Source: Nocardia mangyaensis (GTDB lineage: Bacteria > Actinomycetota > Actinomycetes > Mycobacteriales > Mycobacteriaceae). From it: DNA of 64,000 nucleotides. Every line of letters starts with the position of its first letter. Position 1 is the stretch's first letter. Under the pieces are notes generated by a model, which had not been told where the DNA came from, searched no databases, and worked only from the letters and a program-made list of their open reading frames with translations. This document shows positions 8,098 to 16,583 of the stretch, in pieces. A program made the position numbers and the translations under genes. The stretch is taken from assembly GCF_001886715.1 (NCBI RefSeq), contig NZ_CP018082.1, forward strand, positions 4,092,001 to 4,156,000, written 5' to 3'.

Positions 8098-8910
8098 ATG
8101 CGCGTCGGATTCATCGGGTTGGGTAGTCAAGGTGCGCCGATGGCGCAGCGGATCGTGGCGGCCGGGTATCGAACCACCCTGTGGGCCCGCAGGCCTGCCA
8201 CGCTCGAGCCGTTCGCCGAGACCGCGGCCGAGGTCGCGCGAACTCCCCGTCTTCTCGCGCAGGCCAGCGACCTGGTCTGTTTGTGTGTGGGCAACGACGC
8301 CGACATCCGCGATGTCCTGACCGGCGAGGACGGTGTGCTCGCCGGACTGGCCTCGGGCGCGATCGTGGCCGTGCACAGCACAATTCATCCCGACACCTGC
8401 CGCGAGCTCGCCGAAGTGGCTGCGACACAGGGCGTCACGGTGATCGATGCGGCAGTCAGTGGCGGTGCGCCCGCCGTCGCGCAGGGGCGCCTGCTGGTCA
8501 TGGCCGGCGGGCCGGCCGAGGCGATCGATCGGTGCCGGCCGGTGTTCGACACCTACGCCGACCCGGTCGTCCATCTCGGCGAGGTGGGAGCCGGTCAGGT
8601 CACCAAGCTGCTCAACAACCTCCTGTTCACCGCGAACCTCGCGACCGCGGCGAGCACGCTGGGTCTGGGTCGCGACCTCGGTGTCGACCAAGCCCGGCTG
8701 GGCGAGGTGATCGCGCACGGGTCGGCCAACAGTTTCGCCCTCGGTCGCATCCTGGCCGGCACGCTGGCGCGCATCGGCGACCATGCTGGGCACACCCTGC
8801 GCAAAGACGTCCAGCTGCTCGCCGAACTCGCGACCGGGGCCGACGCGGACGTCGGTGTCGCGCTGACCGCCGCCGACGCCATGTTGGGCCAGATCGGCCA
8901 CCCCCGGTGA
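8098..8910 (+). CDS. NAD(P)-dependent beta-hydroxyacid dehydrogenase (3-hydroxyisobutyrate dehydrogenase family)
   Basis: This 270-residue protein has the Rossmann motif GFIGLGSQGAPM at the N-terminus, the substrate loop DAAVSGGAPAV around residue 120, and the catalytic Lys in GQVTKLLNN near residue 170. The family oxidises 3-hydroxyacids such as 3-hydroxyisobutyrate to semialdehydes, or runs in reverse. AGGAGGT lies just before the ATG. The stop overlaps the start of a second member of the same family, so the pair arose by duplication or serves two related substrates. Confidence 0.88.
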   Translation: MRVGFIGLGSQGAPMAQRIVAAGYRTTLWARRPATLEPFAETAAEVARTPRLLAQASDLVCLCVGNDADIRDVLTGEDGVLAGLASGAIVAVHSTIHPDTCRELAEVAATQGVTVIDAAVSGGAPAVAQGRLLVMAGGPAEAIDRCRPVFDTYADPVVHLGEVGAGQVTKLLNNLLFTANLATAASTLGLGRDLGVDQARLGEVIAHGSANSFALGRILAGTLARIGDHAGHTLRKDVQLLAELATGADADVGVALTAADAMLGQIGHPR

Positions 8911-9728
8911 CTCCCCTGCGGATCGGGTTCATCGGAGCGGGCCGGATGGGCGCTCCCATGGTGCGCCGACTCGTCGGCGCGGGGCACGAAGTGCGCGCGC
9001 TCGGCCGATCCGGCGACGCGCGCAGACGGGTCACCGAGCTGGGTGCCGACCCGGTGTCGTTCACTGCCGCGGTCGGGACCGAGGCAGCCGCCGTCGTGGT
9101 CTGTGTGTTCACCGATGACCAGGTCCGAGCGGTCTGCCTCGACACTCCCCTGTTGGCGAGCATGCCGGGCGGCTCGGTACTCATCGTGCACACCACCGGC
9201 AGCCCGCGAACCGCCGAAGATCTCGCCACGCAGGCCGCCACCCGCGACATCCGAGTGGTGGACGCGCCCGTCAGCGGCGGACCGCCCGACATCGACGCGG
9301 GCACCCTGACGCTGTTCGTCGGCGGCACCGAGGATGCCGTCACCCGCGCCCGGCCCGTCTTGGAGTGTTACGGCGGCCCGGTGCTGCCCGTGGGTCCAGT
9401 CGGTTCGGGGCAGCGGGTGAAGCTGGTCAACAACGCGCTCTTCGCGGCCCAGCTCGGCCTGATCACCGAAGCCGTGCGACTCGCGACCCGGCTCGGCATC
9501 GACGAAGCGACCCTGCTGTCGGCCCTGCAGCACGCCAGTGGAGCCAGCCGCGCCGCCGCGACGGTGGCGGCCAAGGGTTCGGTGACCGCGTTCAACGCCT
9601 CGGTCGGCGAGTTCATCCGCAAGGACGTGGCGGCGGTTCGCGCGCTGGCCGCCGAACTCGGTGCGACCATGGGCACACTCGACAGCGCGATCAGCGCGCA
9701 ATTTCCCGACACCGAGCGCAAGTCGTGA
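8907..9728 (+). CDS. Second beta-hydroxyacid dehydrogenase (3-hydroxyisobutyrate dehydrogenase family)
   Basis: The 273-residue protein has GFIGAGRMGAPM, the substrate loop DAPVSGGPPDIDAG and the catalytic Lys region GQRVKLVNN. The start is GTG 8907, overlapping the stop of the preceding paralogue by GTGA; a longer upstream reading in this frame is a shadow of that gene. It is the last gene of the operon that begins at 1839 and is followed at once by a strong terminator. Two tandem members suggest that a branched hydroxyacid is a pathway intermediate. Confidence 0.87.
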   Translation: MTPLRIGFIGAGRMGAPMVRRLVGAGHEVRALGRSGDARRRVTELGADPVSFTAAVGTEAAAVVVCVFTDDQVRAVCLDTPLLASMPGGSVLIVHTTGSPRTAEDLATQAATRDIRVVDAPVSGGPPDIDAGTLTLFVGGTEDAVTRARPVLECYGGPVLPVGPVGSGQRVKLVNNALFAAQLGLITEAVRLATRLGIDEATLLSALQHASGASRAAATVAAKGSVTAFNASVGEFIRKDVAAVRALAAELGATMGTLDSAISAQFPDTERKS

Positions 9729-9774
9729 TCGTCGCCGGGACCGCCCGCACCCGGCGCGGTCCCGGCGACGATCA
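9726..9774. terminator. Strong bidirectional stem-loop terminator
   Basis: TGATCGTCGCCGGGACCGC pairs perfectly with GCGGTCCCGGCGACGATCA around an 11-base loop. It starts at the stop codon of the + strand operon and lies just before the end of the convergent minus-strand gene at 9780, so it can end both transcripts. Confidence 0.85.
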
Positions 9775-9779
9775 GCGGC

Positions 9780-10154
9780 TCATCGAACCGGTGCGGCAGC
9801 ATCGTCATCGAGCGGAATCCGGCTCTGCGACAGTCGTTCCCCGAGTTGGTCCAGGTCGTAGGACTGGCGGGCCATCCAGAAGCGCAGGACACCGGTCAAC
9901 GAGTAGCGCACGAACAACGCCGCGCCGACGACGCTGAGCGCCACGCCGACGAGCGCGAGCACCACCGCGTCGCGCTGGGCGAGCGGATCGGAGGTGTTGT
10001 GCGCCAGGAAGTAGGCCAGCACGGCCAGCGCCGGGCCGGACACCATCAGGCCCGCGCCGATGCGCAACCAGAGACTGCCCCGGCCCGCCGCGGGATCGGG
10101 GATCTTCAATTCGGCCAGTTCGCGGGCGAAGCGGTCGGCACGTGTTTCGGTCAT
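9780..10154 (-). CDS. Small membrane protein of unknown function
   Basis: The 124-residue protein has a charged N-terminus (TETRADRFARELAELKIPD), two hydrophobic segments (about residues 30-50 and 66-86) and a charged C-terminus rich in Asp and Ala. I do not recognise the family. It overlaps the end of the ABC ATPase gene (TGATG), so it is the last gene of the importer operon and may be an accessory membrane part. GTG 10157 is an alternative start. Confidence 0.65.
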   Translation of the reverse strand: MTETRADRFARELAELKIPDPAAGRGSLWLRIGAGLMVSGPALAVLAYFLAHNTSDPLAQRDAVVLALVGVALSVVGAALFVRYSLTGVLRFWMARQSYDLDQLGERLSQSRIPLDDDAAAPVR

Positions 10155-10858
10155 CACTGACTTCCTAGGTAGAGTGCGGCCAGTTGGCGACGGAGTTCGT
10201 CGTCTGCCGGCCCTTGGTATTCGATGCGGCCGCGCACCAGCACGGCCGCGTGGTCGGCGATGTCGAGGACGGCGGCGGCGAACTGCTCGACGACCAGCAC
10301 CGCCACGCCCTGCCGGGCGATCTCGGCGACCTGTTCGTAGAGCCGCTCGACCACCAAGGGGGCCAATCCCATCGAGAGTTCGTCGAGCAGCAGCACGGCC
10401 GGGTCGGTGGCCAATCCCCGTGCCAGCGCGAGCATCTGCTGCTCACCGCCCGACATCGTGCCGGCGATCTGGTCGGCACGCTGTGCGAGGATCGGGAATC
10501 GGTGGAACGCGACCTCTTCGATCTCGTCGTAGGTCTTGCCGGTGAAGGTCATCATCAGCAGGTTGTCGCGAACCGACAGGTTGGGGAAGACGCCGCGGCC
10601 CTCGGGGATCAGACAGACCCCGGCGGCGGCGAGATCGCGGGGGTCGACCCCGGTGACGTCACGGCCGCCCAGGACCAGTCGGCCGGTCGTGACGGGCCGT
10701 ACTCCCGCCGCGACGCGCAGCGCGGTCGTCTTGCCCGCACCGTTGGGCCCGAGCAACGCGACCACTGTGCCCGCATCGACTCGAAGGTCGACGCCGTACA
10801 GCACGGTGATGGCGTCGTACGCCGCGTGCACACCGTGCAATTCGAGGGTGGAGCTCAT
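10154..10858 (-). CDS. livF: Branched-chain-type ABC transporter ATP-binding protein (LivF-like)
   Basis: The 234-residue ATPase has Walker A GPNGAGKTT, the signature MSGGEQQMLALARGL and Walker B VLLLDELSMGLAP. The spacing and the ending YLG(S)Q are typical of LivF. It would form a heterodimer with the ATPase encoded upstream (11568-10855), which it overlaps by four bases, and power the fused permease. The genes around it suggest uptake of an organic acid or degradation intermediate rather than an amino acid, but that is inference. Confidence 0.9.
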   Translation of the reverse strand: MSSTLELHGVHAAYDAITVLYGVDLRVDAGTVVALLGPNGAGKTTALRVAAGVRPVTTGRLVLGGRDVTGVDPRDLAAAGVCLIPEGRGVFPNLSVRDNLLMMTFTGKTYDEIEEVAFHRFPILAQRADQIAGTMSGGEQQMLALARGLATDPAVLLLDELSMGLAPLVVERLYEQVAEIARQGVAVLVVEQFAAAVLDIADHAAVLVRGRIEYQGPADDELRRQLAALYLGSQ

Positions 10859-11568
10859 CCTTCTCCTAGGTAAGCGGCGAGTACGGCGGCGTCACGACGG
10901 ATCACCTCGGGCGGACCGGAACTGATGATCTTGCCGAGATCGAGCACGTAGAGCTGATCGCAGACATTCATGACCAGGCCCATATCGTGTTCGACGAGCA
11001 GGACCGCGACGCCGTCGTCGGCCAGTGATCGCAGCAGCGCGGCGAACCGCTCGGTTTCGGTGTGGTCGAGACCGGCCGCGGGCTCGTCGAGCAGGACCAC
11101 GCTGGGCCGGGCCGCCATCGCCCGGCCCACCTCGACCAGTCGACCGGTGCCGGTCGGCAGATCGTCGGCGGAGGTGTCGGCGACGTCATCCAAGCCGAGC
11201 CTGCCGAGCAGGTCGTCGACGATCGCACCGGCCTCGCGCCGATGCCGTCCGAGCTCAGCGGCGACCAGCAGATTGTCGCGAACGCTCAAGCGACCGAACA
11301 GTTCCAGCCGCTGAAAGGTCCGCGCCAGCCCGTGTCCGGCCCGGCGGGAGGGGCCGAGCCTGGTCACGTTCCGGCCGTTCATCGTGACTCGGCCGGTCAC
11401 CGGTCGCCGCAATCCGCAGATCACGTCGAACAGGGTGCTCTTGCCCGCGCCGTTGGGCCCGATGAGACCGGTCACCCGGCCCGCCTCGGCACACAGCCCG
11501 GCCTGGTCGAGGGCGCGGTGACCGCCGAAGGTCACCGTGACCGCCTCAACTTCGAGTTGCGATCCCAC
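10855..11568 (-). CDS. livG: Branched-chain-type ABC transporter ATP-binding protein (LivG-like)
   Basis: The 237-residue ATPase has Walker A GPNGAGKST, Walker B VVLLDEPAAGLDHTE and the switch His in EHDM. The signature loop is unusual: LPTGTGRLVEVGRAMA where LSYGQQRRLEIARAL is typical. The other ATPase keeps a canonical signature, so one of the two ATP sites may be weakened. The GTG start follows AGGAGGT by about eight bases and overlaps the permease C-terminus by 23 bases. Confidence 0.88.
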   Translation of the reverse strand: MGSQLEVEAVTVTFGGHRALDQAGLCAEAGRVTGLIGPNGAGKSTLFDVICGLRRPVTGRVTMNGRNVTRLGPSRRAGHGLARTFQRLELFGRLSVRDNLLVAAELGRHRREAGAIVDDLLGRLGLDDVADTSADDLPTGTGRLVEVGRAMAARPSVVLLDEPAAGLDHTETERFAALLRSLADDGVAVLLVEHDMGLVMNVCDQLYVLDLGKIISSGPPEVIRRDAAVLAAYLGEG

Positions 11569-13666
11569 GATCGAGCACCTCCTTGTCCGCTGTGGTCCAC
11601 GGCCTGTCGATGCCGAGCCATTCGACGGGTACCACCACGGGTTCGGGCGGACGGTTGCGCGAAGTCGCCCAGCGCGGCACCACGATGACCGCGATCAGCG
11701 CGCCGGCGGTGAACACGTAGCCGTTGACGACATCGCCCAGGCGTGCCGCCCACAGCAGCACCAGCCCACCGACCAGCACAGCCATCGCGACCCGATCACG
11801 CAGGGCCGCGGCCCATTGGTGCCGTAGGTGGGCCAACGCGCCCTGGCCGAGGAACCCCCCGCTGAACGCGATGGCGCCCAGCGCGGGAACCACGTGCACG
11901 AGGTTGGTCAGTGCGGGGAACAACACCGGAAGCGCGTTGAGCGGCCCCGAATAGGCGGCGCCGGTGAACAACCCGCTGCCGACCGCGCCGAGCCCGGCGA
12001 TGACCACGATCAGAAAGATCGGCAAGCCCGCGACGAAACCGAACTGTTCGGCGGTCACCGACCGCAACTGCATGCCGTAGAGCGCTCCGCCCAGTCCGGC
12101 GATCGCCGCCGACAGCGAGAACACCAGCATCTTGGCCGCCAGCAGGTTCCCGCCGAGGGTGGCGTAGGCGGCCTCACTGTCGCGCAACGCGATCAACCGT
12201 CGGCCGAGTCGGCTGCGCCGCAGCATCGCCACCCCGAACCCGGCCAGCCCGAGCACGACCGCCGCGAAGATCGTCACCTGGGTGGTGCTCGTCAATGGGG
12301 TCCCGAACAGACTGGGACCGACCAGATCCACCGATCCTTGCTCGAACAGCGCGATCCGCACGCCGAACACCTCGAACGAGGGCAGGGTGAAGATCCAGCG
12401 GTCGAGAATCACCGCGAACGCGGCGGTCCCGAGGGCCAGGTACACCCCCGACAACCGCAGCGCGGGTAGGGCGATCAGCGCGCCGACGGCGCCCGCGATC
12501 GCCATGGCGGCCAACAGCGCCCACCATTGTCCGTCGGGGCCCAGGTGCGCGTAGGCAACCGCGCCGATCCCGGCGATGCTCAACTGGCACAGCGAGATCT
12601 GGCCGGCGAAACCGGCGAGTGGGACGAACGACAGTGCGATCACCCCGAAGGCGAAGATCAGGCCGTAGGTGATCAGGTCCGATTCGCTGAGCAGCGTGGC
12701 GAGCATGACCCCGACCACCGCGACGACGACCGCGAACACCGCAGAACCACGCACGGTCGGCAGCGGCACCGGGCTCAACCGCCGATCACGCCCGCGCAGC
12801 CGTCCGTGCGGGAACAGCAGCAACGCGACCAGCAGCAGCAGCGCGGGCGCGGCCAGCCGCAATCCGGGCAGATACTCGTTCTGCGGCAGGTACCCGGTGA
12901 GATAGCTCTCCAGGCAGCCCACCACGATCGCGCCGAGGAAGGTCATCGGCAGACTCCGGAGCCGCCCGAAGATCGCCGCGCTGTAGGCGCTGACGATCAA
13001 CAGCGACAGTTGCGCCGCGTCCAGCGCCACCATGGGCGCGATGAGGATGCCGCCCACGGCCGCCAGCTCGATGCCGAGCATCCAGGCCACCCGGTTGGCT
13101 CGCTGCGGATCGGCGCCGGTGAGCCCGACCAGGGCCCGGTCGTCGACGGTGGCACGCATCTCCGCGCCGGTTCTGGTCCGGTACAGCAGGATTCGCAGAG
13201 CGACGGCCACCGCGACCGCGACGATCATCGTCAGCGCCTGATGCCAGGTGATGGTCACCGACCCCAGCTGCAGTGGTCGCTGATCGGCGAAGAACCGCGG
13301 CAGCGTGCGCGCCACATCGGGACTCCAGATCCAGCGCGCGGTGAGCATCAGGCCGCTGAGCAGCGCCACGGTCATGACCAGCTTCTCGGCATCGCCGAGC
13401 CCCTGGGTCGGCGCCAGTGCCTTCGCGAAGGCCAGCCCGAACAGCGGCGCGAACACCAACAGCACCAGGGCGACCGCGATCGGTGTCGGCACACCCCAGC
13501 CCACGGTGAACTGCCAGTACACGAACGCCGACATCATGCCCGCCGCGCCGTGCGCGAAGTTGAAGACACCGGTCGTGGTGAAGGTCAGGACCAGGCCGCT
13601 GCCGATGATGGCGTAGATCGCGGCGGTACTGAGCCCGACGATGCCGAAAGCGATGAACTGCTCCAT
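11546..13666 (-). CDS. Fused LivH-LivM permease of a branched-chain-type ABC importer
   Basis: The 706-residue membrane protein joins two permeases. Residues about 1-290 match LivH (start MEQFIAFGIVGLSTAAIYAI, many membrane spans, a central EMRA-type coupling loop). Residues about 310-640 match LivM (an IALSFVPLAGFAGQISLCQ segment typical of that family). A soluble tail of about 40 residues ends in DRGIATRS. In most bacteria these are two genes. The ATG overlaps the stop of the binding-protein gene (TAATG). Confidence 0.9.
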   Translation of the reverse strand: MEQFIAFGIVGLSTAAIYAIIGSGLVLTFTTTGVFNFAHGAAGMMSAFVYWQFTVGWGVPTPIAVALVLLVFAPLFGLAFAKALAPTQGLGDAEKLVMTVALLSGLMLTARWIWSPDVARTLPRFFADQRPLQLGSVTITWHQALTMIVAVAVAVALRILLYRTRTGAEMRATVDDRALVGLTGADPQRANRVAWMLGIELAAVGGILIAPMVALDAAQLSLLIVSAYSAAIFGRLRSLPMTFLGAIVVGCLESYLTGYLPQNEYLPGLRLAAPALLLLVALLLFPHGRLRGRDRRLSPVPLPTVRGSAVFAVVVAVVGVMLATLLSESDLITYGLIFAFGVIALSFVPLAGFAGQISLCQLSIAGIGAVAYAHLGPDGQWWALLAAMAIAGAVGALIALPALRLSGVYLALGTAAFAVILDRWIFTLPSFEVFGVRIALFEQGSVDLVGPSLFGTPLTSTTQVTIFAAVVLGLAGFGVAMLRRSRLGRRLIALRDSEAAYATLGGNLLAAKMLVFSLSAAIAGLGGALYGMQLRSVTAEQFGFVAGLPIFLIVVIAGLGAVGSGLFTGAAYSGPLNALPVLFPALTNLVHVVPALGAIAFSGGFLGQGALAHLRHQWAAALRDRVAMAVLVGGLVLLWAARLGDVVNGYVFTAGALIAVIVVPRWATSRNRPPEPVVVPVEWLGIDRPWTTADKEVLDRGIATRS

Positions 13667-15042
13667 TATTTGACGTCGCTCATGCTCTTACCGACGTCGG
13701 CCAGCGTCAACGGACGGCCGTAATCCTTGGTGTAGACGTAGGGTTGCATGTCGCAGCGGAACGGGCCGGTGTCGGGCGCGAAGTCCGCGATCGTCCAGCC
13801 CTGCGGGGTCGCCTTCATCACGTTGAAGCAGCTGGGCGGCACGGTATGGGTCGACATGTCGGCGGGGGCCTGCAATCCGCCTGCGGTCCAGGCGGTTTCC
13901 TCGCGAGCCGCCTCCACGACACAGATACGGGTGAGGTTGTCGCCGCAGCTCGCCGCGGCTTTGGCGAACAACAGCCATTGGACCAGCGATCGCAGTCCGT
14001 TGTAGGTCAGGTTCCCGTCGGGTGCGTACCGGGCGAACAGATCCTTCGCCCGCTGCACCGCCGGAGCGCTGTCGGCCGACTCCAGCGGCACCGTCCCCGA
14101 CAGATCGGCGAAGTTGTTCTGGGCGGCCAGCGAGGTGCGGGCGAGCTCGAGGAACGCGGGGGTGTAAGCGTTGCTGGTGACGTCGATCCAGTCCAGCTTG
14201 TAGTCCATGCTGGTCAGCACGTCTTCGAGCTTGGCGAGGCTGCGGAAATCACCCAGGAAGATCAGGCCCTTCACGCCCTTGGCCTTGATGGACTGCGCGT
14301 AGGGCGTCCAATCCGAGACTCCGGCAGCGGGATAGAGATCGGTGTAGATCAGGTCTGCGCCCTGCGCGGGCAACGATTCCCCGTACCGGTCCGCCATGGA
14401 CTTCACCACCGGCGAGTCGGCGACAATGATGCCGACGGCGCCCGCGGAGTCGGGATAGGCCTCCTTGAACAGCCACTGGTGCATTCCCGTGTAGGTGTCG
14501 TAGGGGCGCGCCGAGGAGGCACCGGACCCCACCTGGAGGTCTGAGCCGGTGTTCTCGACCTGACTCACCTGGGACGGGAACTCGGGCAGGGTGCAGGAGA
14601 GCCGATCCTTGACGCCGAGGGAATCCAGCGCGGCCGAACCGCCGACGAGCGCGAAGTCCTCGCGGCAGGCCTCCAGCATCCGCTGGCGGACCTCGAGCAG
14701 TTTCGCGTCGCGCACGTTGAACGCGAGTGTCCGGCCGTTGATTCCGCCGTTGTCGTTGCACCAGGAGGTGAACACCTTGGCGACGTCGACCAATTCGGGG
14801 TTCTTGGTGAAGCCCATGTCGGTGAACACGCCGACTTCGATCTGCTCGGCGGTGACCCCCTGCGCGGGCGAACTCGTCGGCTTCCCGGATTGGCAGACAT
14901 TCGCCAGATCACCGAAATCACTCGACACCGCCGCACCGCCGGGCGCCACAGTCTCTTCCACGCCGCTGCCGGTGCGGCCGCTACAGGCCGCCACCAGCAC
15001 TGTCGTCGCCATCAAGGCGACCAGTATTCGCTGCGATCTCAC
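13666..15042 (-). CDS. Substrate-binding lipoprotein of the ABC importer (LivK-like)
   Basis: The 458-residue protein has a lipoprotein signal MRSQRILVALMATTVLVAACSG, with lipobox LVAAC giving a lipidated Cys near residue 20. It then has a periplasmic-binding-protein type I body resembling LivK (VGVFTDMGFTKNPELVDVAKV..., GGSAALDSLG). It presents the substrate to the fused permease. It is longer than typical LivK proteins (about 370 residues). It is the first gene of a five-gene operon with its own operator-like element at 15124-15160, so the importer appears to share control with the catabolic genes. Confidence 0.88.
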   Translation of the reverse strand: MRSQRILVALMATTVLVAACSGRTGSGVEETVAPGGAAVSSDFGDLANVCQSGKPTSSPAQGVTAEQIEVGVFTDMGFTKNPELVDVAKVFTSWCNDNGGINGRTLAFNVRDAKLLEVRQRMLEACREDFALVGGSAALDSLGVKDRLSCTLPEFPSQVSQVENTGSDLQVGSGASSARPYDTYTGMHQWLFKEAYPDSAGAVGIIVADSPVVKSMADRYGESLPAQGADLIYTDLYPAAGVSDWTPYAQSIKAKGVKGLIFLGDFRSLAKLEDVLTSMDYKLDWIDVTSNAYTPAFLELARTSLAAQNNFADLSGTVPLESADSAPAVQRAKDLFARYAPDGNLTYNGLRSLVQWLLFAKAAASCGDNLTRICVVEAAREETAWTAGGLQAPADMSTHTVPPSCFNVMKATPQGWTIADFAPDTGPFRCDMQPYVYTKDYGRPLTLADVGKSMSDVK

Positions 15043-15123
15043 CGATGTCCTCCTGACACAAGCTCGGCGGCCGAGCCCTGCTCCTCATCGAAGAGAGTGC
15101 CGATGTTCGACGCTCTCCAATTC

Positions 15124-15160
15124 GGAAATCATCTTCTCATCAAAAGAGAATAAAGTTAAC
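15124..15160. promoter_or_regulatory. Tandem operator upstream of the ABC importer operon
   Basis: GGAAATCATCTTCTC (15124-15138) and GAGAATAAAGTTAAC (15146-15160) are two half-degenerate copies of GAGAAT-N3-ATTCTC, separated by 7 bases and starting 22 bases apart. The inner half-sites (TTCTC, then GAGAA) are intact. The element is 82-118 bases upstream of the binding-protein start. Confidence 0.6.
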
Positions 15161-15212
15161 GCTTTGCCAAAAGATCGCTCGCGAACTGAGGCACGCGGCG
15201 TCCGTGCACACA

Positions 15213-15246
15213 TGTGGCGCCCAGCGGTACACCGCTGAGCGCCACA
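15213..15246. terminator. Stem-loop terminator of the Mtb12-like gene
   Basis: TGTGGCGC and GCGCCACA enclose a second stem, AGCGGT/ACCGCT, making a long nearly perfect hairpin 14 bases beyond the stop of the minus-strand gene at 15261. It separates the FadE-crotonase-lipoprotein transcript from the importer operon. Confidence 0.75.
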
Positions 15247-15260
15247 CTGTTTCGACTACC

Positions 15261-15761
15261 TCAGCAAGCCGGCGAGGTACCGCCCTGGATCGCCATCAAC
15301 GCGCAGTAGGTGGCCGCGGCGACTTTCCACTGGCCACCTTCGCGCACGGCCTGACCGGTCTGATCGGGCAGCACCGGCTCGCCGTTCATGAGCAGCGAGT
15401 AGGTGACGTCGGCATTGTCGGCATCGATCAGCTTCACCCCACCCACCGTGACCGAGGTGCTCTGCGCCTGCGGGTTCGCCGCCTGCGCCTCCAGCAGCGG
15501 GGTGAACTCGGCACCCTTCTCGACCATCGCGACCTTCTGGTCCGCTGGCGCCTTGCCGTCGAAGAACAGCAGGTAGGCATCGGTGATCGACTCGACGGTG
15601 GCCGGATCGGCGGCCGCCGCCTCAGCGGAGGTGGTGACCGCCGAGGGGGTCGACGGACTCGAAGCCTCCTCGTCGTCGGAGCCGCAGCCGACGACCGTGA
15701 CGATGGCGACCGCCACGAGACCGCAGCAAGCCATCGCCTTGCGGCGCAGTGTATTTCGCAT
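15261..15761 (-). CDS. Mtb12-like low-molecular-weight secreted lipoprotein
   Basis: The 166-residue protein has an N-terminal signal with lipobox VVGC (lipid Cys near residue 26), a Ser/Thr/Ala-rich linker, and a C-terminal domain (about residues 60-160) containing ITDAYLLFFDGKAPADQKVAMVEKG-type sequence and a C-terminal Cys pair (YCALMAI...SPAC). This matches the mycobacterial Mtb12/CFP-2 antigen family, small cell-wall or secreted proteins of unknown role. The ATG at 15761 has GAGAGAGG upstream. It follows the crotonase gene closely on the same strand. Confidence 0.8.
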   Translation of the reverse strand: MRNTLRRKAMACCGLVAVAIVTVVGCGSDDEEASSPSTPSAVTTSAEAAAADPATVESITDAYLLFFDGKAPADQKVAMVEKGAEFTPLLEAQAANPQAQSTSVTVGGVKLIDADNADVTYSLLMNGEPVLPDQTGQAVREGGQWKVAAATYCALMAIQGGTSPAC

Positions 15762-15790
15762 GGGTGGTACCTCTCTCCATGAGCGACGGA

Positions 15791-16573
15791 TCACTCGATC
15801 TTCTGTTTCATCTCGTCCAGCGCCATCAGGATCGGGAACCCGTTCACGCTCAACGCGTTCCCGTGACCGGTCGAGTGCACGTCGAAGACGGACTGGATGG
15901 CGGCGTAGAAGCCCTGGACGTCGAGTGTCTGGTTGACCGCGCGCTTGGCCTGCCGCAAGCCGAACGGGGGCATCGTGGCGATCCGGCTCGCCAGCGCGCG
16001 GGTCTGTTCGTCGAGCTCCGCGCGCGGCACCACCTTGTTCACCATGCCGACCTGTTCGGCCTCCGTCGCGGTCACCGCGCGGCCGGTGAACAGGATCTCC
16101 TTGGCCTTGCGCGCACCGAGTTCCCAGGTGTGCCCGTGATATTCGACGCCGCCGATACCCATGAGCACGACCGGGTCGGAGAACAGCGCGTCGTCGGCGG
16201 CGACGATGAGGTCGCACGGCCAGCACAGCAGCAGCCCACCGGCGATACACCGCCCCTGGACCGCGGCGATGGACGGTTTGGGCACATTGCGCCAGCGCAG
16301 GGAGTACTCGAGATAGCGCCGGCTCTCGTTCTGGTAGATCCACTCCAGGGTGATGTCCTCGGCCGAGGGCCAGCGATCCTTCAGATCGTGACCGGCCGAG
16401 AAGTGCTTGCCCTCCCCGCGCAACACGATGACCGCGACGTCGGGATCCTGGGCGGCGCGGACCCACGCGGCGTCGAGTTCGTCGAGCAGGTCCGAATTCT
16501 GGGCATTGGCCGCCTCCGGCCGATCCAGGGTGATGGTCGCGATCTTGTCGGCGACCTCGTAGCGGATGTACAC
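15791..16573 (-). CDS. Enoyl-CoA hydratase/isomerase (crotonase) family protein
   Basis: The 260-residue crotonase has the CoA oxyanion-hole segments GEGKHFSAGHDL and GRCIAGGLLL. The first catalytic Glu of classic hydratases (in a QPE motif) is replaced: the matching segment reads SDPVVLMGIGGVEYHGH. Plain hydratase activity is therefore uncertain; isomerase, hydrolase or retro-Claisen chemistry is possible. The chosen GTG start (16573, protein VYIRYEVADKIATIT) has GAGGAG nine bases upstream; a longer reading into the FadE gene lacks a ribosome site. It lies just after a FadE pair. Confidence 0.82.
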   Translation of the reverse strand: MYIRYEVADKIATITLDRPEAANAQNSDLLDELDAAWVRAAQDPDVAVIVLRGEGKHFSAGHDLKDRWPSAEDITLEWIYQNESRRYLEYSLRWRNVPKPSIAAVQGRCIAGGLLLCWPCDLIVAADDALFSDPVVLMGIGGVEYHGHTWELGARKAKEILFTGRAVTATEAEQVGMVNKVVPRAELDEQTRALASRIATMPPFGLRQAKRAVNQTLDVQGFYAAIQSVFDVHSTGHGNALSVNGFPILMALDEMKQKIE

Positions 16574-16583
16574 AGCGAGCTCC

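Noticed and set aside
12527..13723. A 398-codon + strand frame opposite the permease
   Set aside because: Its product is rich in Gln, Arg, His and Asp without any family motif. The permease on the opposite strand has continuous membrane segments.
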